Assembly (NCBI GenBank): GCA_029212425.1
Contig: JARGNC010000053.1
Span: 1-8,663, forward strand
DNA from: Phycisphaerales bacterium
GTDB lineage: Bacteria > Planctomycetota > Phycisphaerae > Phycisphaerales > UBA1924
Reading direction: 5' to 3'
DNA length: 8,663 nucleotides
Made by a program: the position numbers and the translations under genes. Shown in pieces: positions 1 to 4,245 of this stretch. The number at the start of each line of letters is the position of its first letter. Position 1 is the stretch's first letter. Under the pieces are notes generated by a model. It had not been told where the DNA came from, did no database searches, and saw only the letters and a program-made list of their open reading frames with translations.

Positions 1-1058
1 GAGTCGGCTTTGGGGTTGATCATGTAGGTTTTTTGTGGGAGTTTGATGGTGAAGAGTCCCATGATTCCCAGACCCATGATGGCGATGAGGAGTCCGATGA
101 TGCCGGTGACCCACCAGATTCCGAAGATGATGGAGGGGTCGACGAAGTCTGCGACGAAGGCGACGGGGATCCCGATCCCGACCCAGAAGGCGATGACACC
201 TAGAGCCATCATTGATCCGAGCTTGATGGCGCGGGACTTACTTTCGCCTGCGTGGTTGGTGATGGTCATGACCTTGAGGGGGATGACTGGGAGGACGCAG
301 GGGGTGAGGTTGAGGATGAATCCGCCCACAGCTGCGGCGAGGGCGATGACGGCGATTCCTGCTGCGGAGTCGATTGGAGGGAGCACGAAGAGACCAAGGA
401 ACTGGCGATCTTGGTTGAGCGGCTGGGATGCTGTCGTGGCGGCGGTGTCTCCCCATGCGTCGGTGTTGGAGAAGACTGTTGGATCGAAGTTGTCAAAGAG
501 TGGGTTTGGCGTGATGGCTTGGGCGGTCTGGACGACTGAGATGGTGAGGGTTTGGGTGTCTGGGGTTGGGGGGAAGCAGGTGGTGTCGTTGCATGCGTGG
601 TAGAAGGAGTCGATGGAGAGGGTGTAGTCTCCGGGCTGGGCATCATCTGCGATTCGGATGGGGATGTAGGCGACGGCTTTGCCTTCGTAGGTGATGAGGT
701 CGATTGGTGGGCCTAGGAATCGGACGGAGACGGTGTGGGTTTCGGGGTATTGGGTTGGTCCGGCGGTGAAGAAATCTGGGAGGGAGGCTTCGATGGTGGT
801 CGCTATGGCAGGGAAGTCTCCGAGTTCTTCGGGGACGACTGGGTTGTTTGGCCAGGTGTGGTATTCGTCGTCGTGGTCGAGGGTGACGGCGATGACGAAG
901 GTCGATCCTGCGGTGAGTGCTGTAGCGGAAGACTCTGCGGTGATGGTGACTGGTGGGGTTTCGTTCCCACCGAATCCCGCGAAGGATTGGGCATGGAGGA
1001 GGGATGCGATGAGGGAGATCGCGAGGATTTGGAGGGATGATTTAAGTGTTGAGATCAT
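1..1058 (-). CDS. dsbD: DsbD/CcdA-type thiol:disulfide interchange protein, N-terminal 352 codons (cut by left edge)
   Basis: I translated the minus strand from the ATG at 1058-1056; it stays open to the window edge. Residues 1-27 form a Sec-type signal peptide. Residues ~33-185 resemble the periplasmic DsbD-alpha domain, with the redox pair C156 and C161 in HACNDTTCFPP, close to the CADAGFCYPP site of E. coli DsbD. After a linker, the membrane domain begins with NLTPCVLPVIPLKV (C254 is the expected membrane redox cysteine). Two more hydrophobic helices lie at ~278-303 and ~309-336. The family passes electrons from cytoplasmic thioredoxin through the membrane to periplasmic disulfide and cytochrome c maturation proteins. 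Further helices and the C-terminal thioredoxin domain, with the second membrane cysteine, would lie beyond position 1. A GGAG sits about 10 nt before the ATG. It is divergent from fliM. A CcdA-like relative with a different C-terminus is possible. Confidence 0.88.
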   Translation of the reverse strand, partial: MISTLKSSLQILAISLIASLLHAQSFAGFGGNETPPVTITAESSATALTAGSTFVIAVTLDHDDEYHTWPNNPVVPEELGDFPAIATTIEASLPDFFTAGPTQYPETHTVSVRFLGPPIDLITYEGKAVAYIPIRIADDAQPGDYTLSIDSFYHACNDTTCFPPTPDTQTLTISVVQTAQAITPNPLFDNFDPTVFSNTDAWGDTAATTASQPLNQDRQFLGLFVLPPIDSAAGIAVIALAAAVGGFILNLTPCVLPVIPLKVMTITNHAGESKSRAIKLGSMMALGVIAFWVGIGIPVAFVADFVDPSIIFGIWWVTGIIGLLIAIMGLGIMGLFTIKLPQKTYMINPKAD

Positions 1059-1260
1059 TTTGACTCTGACTCCGGGGGACTGAATCCGGGTGATGTTTGC
1101 GAGGGATTCGCGGATTGAGATTGGATCGAATGGTATCGGATTCCGCTCATGGATGAGTAGGCTGGTGGTTTTCAACTGTTGGGGCGGCGGGATTGTTCCC
1201 GTTCGATGGGATTGGATTGAATGATCGCGGAATTTGTGGAGAATTCGAGGATTCGGGACC

Positions 1261-1280
1261 GATACAACGCACACTGTATC
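1261..1280. promoter_or_regulatory. Inverted repeat GATACA-N8-TGTATC in the dsbD/fliM divergent region
   Basis: Arms at 1261-1266 and 1275-1280 are perfect reverse complements with an 8-base spacer. The right arm ends 43 bases before the fliM ATG. The size and position suit an operator for a dimeric regulator near the fliM promoter, but 6-bp arms can also arise by chance. No convincing sigma-70, sigma-28 or sigma-54 promoter could be placed with it. The rest of 1059-1323 shows nothing else I can support apart from the two Shine-Dalgarno sequences. Confidence 0.3.
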
Positions 1281-1323
1281 TTCTGGACGAAGATCGGATG
1301 ATTGTTGATGGAGTTGGTGCTCG

Positions 1324-2343
1324 ATGAGTATGTTGGACCAGAACGAGATTGATTCGCTGATGGCGGCGGTGAGTGACGAAGGCGGCTTCGATCAGTCATC
1401 GCAGATCAGCATCTTCTCGCGGTCACGCAAGGACTTGGACAATATCGAGGTTCGTCAGTACGACTTCAAGCGTCCGGAACGGGTGTCCAAAGACCAGATG
1501 ATGGCGCTTGAGACTTTGCACGAAGCGTTTGCAAGGAACTTCGGCGCGTCGCTCTCGGGGTTCCTCCGGACGATTGTTGAGGTTCGCGTCGCGGCGTGTG
1601 AGCAGATGACCTATGGCGAGTTTGTATCCGGACTTCCGAATCCGACGAGCTACAACCTGATCCAGACGGACAAGCTTGAGGGGCAGATGTGTCTGGAGAT
1701 TTCGCCTTTGATCATTTATCCGATCATTGATCGGCTGCTTGGGGGGACGAATCAGGATTTGTTTATCCCGCAGCGTCCGATGACTCCGATCGAGCAGCGG
1801 CTGATTTCCAATGTGCTTGGCCGCGGATTGACGGCGCTTTCCGAGGCGTGGAGCAGTGTGCAGGAGCTTGAGTTCAAGATTGTTGCGCATGAGTCGAATC
1901 CGCAGTTGGTGCAGATTGTGCCTCCCAATGAAGTGGTGATGGTGATCGGGCTTGAGATGCGGATGTCGTCGAGGGCGGGGACGATGAATCTGTGTATTCC
2001 GTACAATGTGATTGAACCGGTGATGGATGACTTGAGCAGTCAGAGCTGGTTTGCGATCAACCGGAGCGACAACGACACGAGTTCGGAGGACCGGATCGTC
2101 GAGAATCTCGATCAGTCGGGGGTTTCGGCGTCTGTGGCTTTGGCGAACACGACGATTACGCTCAAGGAGCTTTCGGAGCTTTCGGTTGGGGATCTTGTGG
2201 TGACGACGCATAATGCGAAGGAGCCTGCGGTGATTTATATCGAGGGGGAACCCAAGTTCCTTGCGGAGGTGGGTCAGCATCGGAATAACCGGGCGGTGCG
2301 GGTGAAACGGGCGATCCAGAAGGGCGAGCGGATCGTGGAGTGA
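1324..2343 (+). CDS. fliM: Flagellar motor switch protein FliM
   Basis: 339 residues, normal for FliM. FliM sits in the cytoplasmic C-ring with FliG and FliN, binds phospho-CheY and sets rotation direction. Visible parts: the N-terminal CheY-binding peptide (LDQNEIDSLM, residues 4-13), the conserved entry to the middle domain (YDFKRPERVSKDQ, 46-58, then HEAFARNF), the LLGGTNQ loop (138-144), and a C-terminal SpoA/FliN-like domain (~265-335) with LSVGDLV and AVRV. The ATG at 1324 is preceded by GGAG at 1310-1313 (10-nt spacing); the ATG at 1330 would be 16 nt away, so 1324 is preferred. No other flagellar gene is in the window: the divergent neighbour is dsbD and the downstream neighbour is nusA after 400 bases. 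No terminator with a T-run follows. The organism is presumably flagellated at some life stage. Confidence 0.96.
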   Translation: MSMLDQNEIDSLMAAVSDEGGFDQSSQISIFSRSRKDLDNIEVRQYDFKRPERVSKDQMMALETLHEAFARNFGASLSGFLRTIVEVRVAACEQMTYGEFVSGLPNPTSYNLIQTDKLEGQMCLEISPLIIYPIIDRLLGGTNQDLFIPQRPMTPIEQRLISNVLGRGLTALSEAWSSVQELEFKIVAHESNPQLVQIVPPNEVVMVIGLEMRMSSRAGTMNLCIPYNVIEPVMDDLSSQSWFAINRSDNDTSSEDRIVENLDQSGVSASVALANTTITLKELSELSVGDLVVTTHNAKEPAVIYIEGEPKFLAEVGQHRNNRAVRVKRAIQKGERIVE

Positions 2344-2378
2344 GGGGACTGGGGTTGGTGATGGGGTTGGGTGTGGGG
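2344..2378 (+). repeat. G-run tract directly after the fliM stop, possible G-quadruplex
   Basis: Five runs of three or more G on the coding strand: 2344-2347, 2351-2354, 2363-2366, 2369-2371 and 2375-2378. The gaps are 3, 8, 2 and 3 bases. A GG at 2357-2358 splits the long gap. The tract could form a quadruplex in DNA or in the fliM 3' RNA. This is a composition-based call. Confidence 0.4.
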
Positions 2379-2382
2379 ATCT

Positions 2383-2391
2383 ATATAAATA
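2383..2391 (+). promoter_or_regulatory. AT-rich element containing TATAAA, candidate -10 box
   Basis: ATATAAATA sits in otherwise GC-rich sequence 4 bases after the last G-run. TATAAA at 2384-2389 matches the sigma-70 -10 consensus at 5 of 6 bases. No good -35 box lies 16-18 bases upstream, where the sequence is G-rich. If it is a promoter, transcription would start near 2396 and include all the downstream hairpins ahead of nusA. Confidence 0.3.
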
Positions 2392-2452
2392 GTGGGTTGT
2401 TTGATCCTGAGGGGCTTGCGATCTAGACTCTTGGTGTCGGGCTTGGAATGTC

Positions 2453-2461
2453 TGGCTCTTA
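2453..2461 (+). promoter_or_regulatory. boxA-like motif GCTCTTA in the nusA leader
   Basis: TGGCTCTTA contains GCTCTTA, the same core as the boxA of phage lambda nutR and close to the GCTCTTTA of E. coli rRNA leaders, where NusB and S10 load antitermination complexes. A second GCTCTT lies at 2508-2513, inside a hairpin. Two weaker ACTCTT copies lie at 2427-2432 and 2467-2472. A 6 to 7-base match is weak alone. The repetition and the position before nusA make it worth recording. Confidence 0.25.
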
Positions 2462-2496
2462 TGGAGACTCTTGTATGAACGATGGTTATGCACAAT

Positions 2497-2609
2497 GTCG
2501 GTGATTGGCTCTTCCAGCCAGTGCCCCCGACGGTCGGGAAGGACGCGGATCATGCGGTGATCTGAATGTCCAGCTCGGTTCGGATGCGGTCTTTGACGAG
2601 ACGCATTCG
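2497..2609 (+). ncRNA. Three consecutive stem-loops with 9-nt linkers (candidate structured leader RNA)
   Basis: Stem-loop 1: GTCGG 2497-2501 pairs with CCGAC 2527-2531, enclosing ATTGGCT 2504-2510 with AGCCAGT 2516-2522 (one T-G pair) and loop CTTCC. Stem-loop 2: GGAC 2541-2544 with GTCC 2568-2571, enclosing GATCA 2548-2552 with TGATC 2558-2562 and loop TGCGG. Stem-loop 3: 2581-2588 with 2602-2609 and TCT 2590-2592 with AGA 2599-2601, one bulged G, one G-T pair, loop TTGACG. The linkers 2532-2540 and 2572-2580 are both 9 bases. CCCGA 2526-2530 can instead pair with TCGGG 2534-2538, which would disrupt stem-loop 1. No T-run follows, so these are not classical terminators. Confidence 0.4.
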
Positions 2610-2691
2610 GGATGCATGGGGGTGTCCGGTCGTTTGCGTTTTAGAAAATCGATGTCAGTCTGGTATGGCTGGCTCAATACATAGTGACTGA

Positions 2692-2709
2692 GTGCGGGAT
2701 ATGCCGCAC
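2692..2709 (+). promoter_or_regulatory. Perfect hairpin in the nusA 5' region
   Basis: GTGCGG 2692-2697 pairs exactly with CCGCAC 2704-2709 around the loop GATATG. It ends 34 bases before the preferred nusA ATG and leaves the Shine-Dalgarno at 2734-2737 free. It overlaps the reading frame that would be used if nusA started at the GTG at 2684, which argues mildly for the later start. It may stabilise the mRNA 5' end or be part of the leader fold. Confidence 0.35.
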
Positions 2710-2743
2710 GACAACCAATCAACTCGATAACTCGGAGATACAG

Positions 2744-4132
2744 ATGGACACGCAAGAAATGATGAGAATCCTCGACGGCATTGCACGCGAGCGCAATGTT
2801 GAGAAGTCGCTGCTGATCGCGGATTTGGAGGCGGCGATGGTGTCTGCGTGCCGGAAGTACTTTGGGACACTGGATGCTGAGGAGTTCTCGTGTACGGTTG
2901 ATCCGTTGACGGGTGAGATCAGTTTGTTCCGATATGACGAGCCCCTCGAGATCAGTCCTCAGGACTTTGGTCGGATCGCGGCTCAGACCTTTAAGCAGGT
3001 GATGATCCAGCGGTTCCGCGATGACGAGCGTCAGTCGCTGATGGAAGAGTTTGCGGGTCGTCAGGGCGAGTTGGTCACTGGTACTGCACAGCGGTATGAC
3101 CGGGGTGCTTTGGTTGTGCAGGTTGATCGCGCTGAGTGTGTGATGCTGCGGAGCGAGCAGATTCCTGGCGAGCAGTTCATGCCTGGTGATCGGGTGCGTG
3201 CGTTTGTGCTTGATGTGAAGGACATGGGGGCGCAGGTGAAGATTTACCTGAGCCGGGCGCATCCGGACTTTATCAAGTACTTGTTCGAGGTTGAAGTTCC
3301 TGAGGTGCTTGATCGGACGATCGAGATCAAAGCGATCGCACGCGAGGCGGGGTATCGCACAAAGATGGCGGTGTCGTCGATCGACTCGAAGGTTGATGCG
3401 GTTGGCGCTTGTGTCGGTATCCGCGGTTCGCGGATCAAGACCATTGTTGAAGAACTCAACGGCGAGAAGATCGACATTGTTCGCTGGAACGAATCGTCGC
3501 AGATCCTGATTGCCAATGCTCTCAAACCTGCAGAAGTCAACGAGATTTCGCTTTGTTTCGAGCTTGGACGCGCGACTGTTGTTGTTCGTGATGACCAGCT
3601 TTCGCTTGCGATTGGTAAGCGTGGTCAGAATGTGCGTCTGGGTGCTCGATTGACAGGTTGGGATGTTGACATTCTGACTCCTGAAGAGTTCACGAAGGGT
3701 CTGACGACCTTGTCAGAGACTTTGACGCAGATCGAGGGCGTGACGGAGGACAAGGTTGATCGTCTTGCGGCGCTTGGCATGATCTCGGTGTTTGACATCG
3801 AAGAGATCGGTGCTGAGGTTGTTGAAGCGGAGCTTGAGCTGACCCCTGAGGTTGCTGCTCAGGCGGTGGAGCTTTGTGCTGCGAAGGCGAAGATCGTGGC
3901 TGCTGAGCAGGCACTTGAGAAGGAACAAGCTGCTGCGAAGCGTGCGGAGGAAGAAGCGGCGGCATCGTCGATTCTTTCGGGCGATGTGAACCCTGCGGAC
4001 AACCCGGAAGCGGCTGCGGCTGCGATCTTGGGTGGTGCGCTTGATTCGGTTGCTCCGACTGAGGACGCTGCGGAAGACGAGGCGGCTTCTGCTGAGGCGG
4101 AGAGCCGAGCATCGGACATCCTTGGTGGATGA
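2744..4132 (+). CDS. nusA: Transcription termination/antitermination protein NusA
   Basis: 462 residues from the ATG at 2744. That start has GGAG at 2734-2737 (6-nt spacing) and gives the usual NusA beginning MDTQEMMRILDGIARERN. A GTG at 2684 would add 20 residues unlike any NusA N-terminus. Domains: RNA polymerase-binding N-terminal domain (1-~105), S1 (~107-172), KH1 with GIRG at 225-228, KH2 with GKRG at 291-294, a helical segment with an HhH-like IEGVTEDKVDRLAALG stretch (330-345), then an Ala/Glu-rich helix and an acidic, probably disordered tail (~410-462). NusA binds elongating polymerase and nascent RNA and modulates pausing, intrinsic termination and antitermination. The tail carries three short ILSG/ILGG motifs, the last forming the C-terminus. 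infB follows after 113 bases; the two are probably cotranscribed, since no terminator with a T-run separates them. Confidence 0.97.
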   Translation: MDTQEMMRILDGIARERNVEKSLLIADLEAAMVSACRKYFGTLDAEEFSCTVDPLTGEISLFRYDEPLEISPQDFGRIAAQTFKQVMIQRFRDDERQSLMEEFAGRQGELVTGTAQRYDRGALVVQVDRAECVMLRSEQIPGEQFMPGDRVRAFVLDVKDMGAQVKIYLSRAHPDFIKYLFEVEVPEVLDRTIEIKAIAREAGYRTKMAVSSIDSKVDAVGACVGIRGSRIKTIVEELNGEKIDIVRWNESSQILIANALKPAEVNEISLCFELGRATVVVRDDQLSLAIGKRGQNVRLGARLTGWDVDILTPEEFTKGLTTLSETLTQIEGVTEDKVDRLAALGMISVFDIEEIGAEVVEAELELTPEVAAQAVELCAAKAKIVAAEQALEKEQAAAKRAEEEAAASSILSGDVNPADNPEAAAAAILGGALDSVAPTEDAAEDEAASAEAESRASDILGG

Positions 4133-4159
4133 TTTGGTGTGATTGGATTGGAGAGTGCG

Positions 4160-4176
4160 TGGGTTGCTTTGACCCA
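4160..4176 (+). other. Small hairpin between nusA and infB
   Basis: TGGGT 4160-4164 pairs with ACCCA 4172-4176 around a 7-base loop. It has no following T-run and is too weak to call a terminator. Further on, GACAGTGAC (4193-4201) and GACAGTTAC (4207-4215) form an imperfect direct repeat. The function of either is unknown. Confidence 0.2.
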
Positions 4177-4222
4177 TTGCTGAGATGATGACGACAGTGA
4201 CTTGATGACAGTTACGCATTGA

Positions 4223-4240
4223 CCGTTCGATGAACGGAGG
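4223..4240 (+). promoter_or_regulatory. infB ribosome-binding site partly buried in a perfect hairpin
   Basis: CCGTTC 4223-4228 pairs exactly with GAACGG 4232-4237 around the triloop GAT. The infB Shine-Dalgarno GGAGG occupies 4236-4240, 5 bases before the TTG start at 4246, so its first two G bases are in the stem. With a TTG start as well, this suggests restrained or regulated initiation of infB. The pairing is read directly from the sequence; the regulatory role is inferred. Confidence 0.5.
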
Positions 4241-4245
4241 ACCAT

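Larger units (their letters stand above)
2344..2743 (+). other. 400-base region between fliM and nusA; likely long nusA leader or small RNA locus
   Basis: No credible protein was found here: the longest plus-strand ATG frame I checked (from 2448) ends after 18 codons, and the overlapping minus-strand frames look like shadows of fliM and nusA. In order it holds a G-rich tract (2344-2378), an AT-rich element (2383-2391), a 9-base direct repeat AGACTCTTG (2425-2433 and 2465-2473, 40 bases apart), four CTCTT motifs, three stem-loops (2497-2609), an AT-rich patch TTTTAGAAAAT (2639-2649), and a hairpin (2692-2709). In many bacteria rimP would lie directly before nusA; it is not here. I read this as the 5' leader of the nusA operon or a separate structured RNA. 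No known RNA family was recognised. Confidence 0.5.

Noticed and set aside
43..1083. Plus-strand frames of 95-186 codons at the left end
   Set aside because: They are antisense shadows of the DsbD-type gene, whose signal peptide, redox cysteines and membrane helices read cleanly on the minus strand.
1258..1265. ACCGATAC as a sigma-28 flagellar -10 element before fliM
   Set aside because: It resembles GCCGATAA, but no TAAA-type -35 lies at the required distance; the bases there are GAGAATTC.
2448..2504. Small ORF of 18 codons starting at the ATG at 2448
   Set aside because: No Shine-Dalgarno at a suitable distance, no recognisable product, and it overlaps the repeated motifs and the first stem-loop.
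2526..2548. Possible SRP RNA: GGTCGGGAAGGACGC looks a little like the conserved SRP GGAAGG loop
   Set aside because: The flanking SRP helix 8 sequence (CAGG...CCGGAAGG.AGCAGCC pattern) is not present and the surrounding bases pair differently.
1423..2553. 376-codon open frame on the minus strand opposite fliM
   Set aside because: Arg/His-rich translation without recognisable motifs, fully antisense to well-supported fliM; a shadow frame.
2684..2743. GTG at 2684 as the nusA start
   Set aside because: It adds 20 residues unlike NusA and includes a strong hairpin. The ATG at 2744 has a GGAG at 6-nt spacing and the typical N-terminus.
4160..4176. Terminator between nusA and infB
   Set aside because: Only a 5-bp stem with a 7-base loop and no T-run; the conserved nusA-infB order suggests cotranscription.
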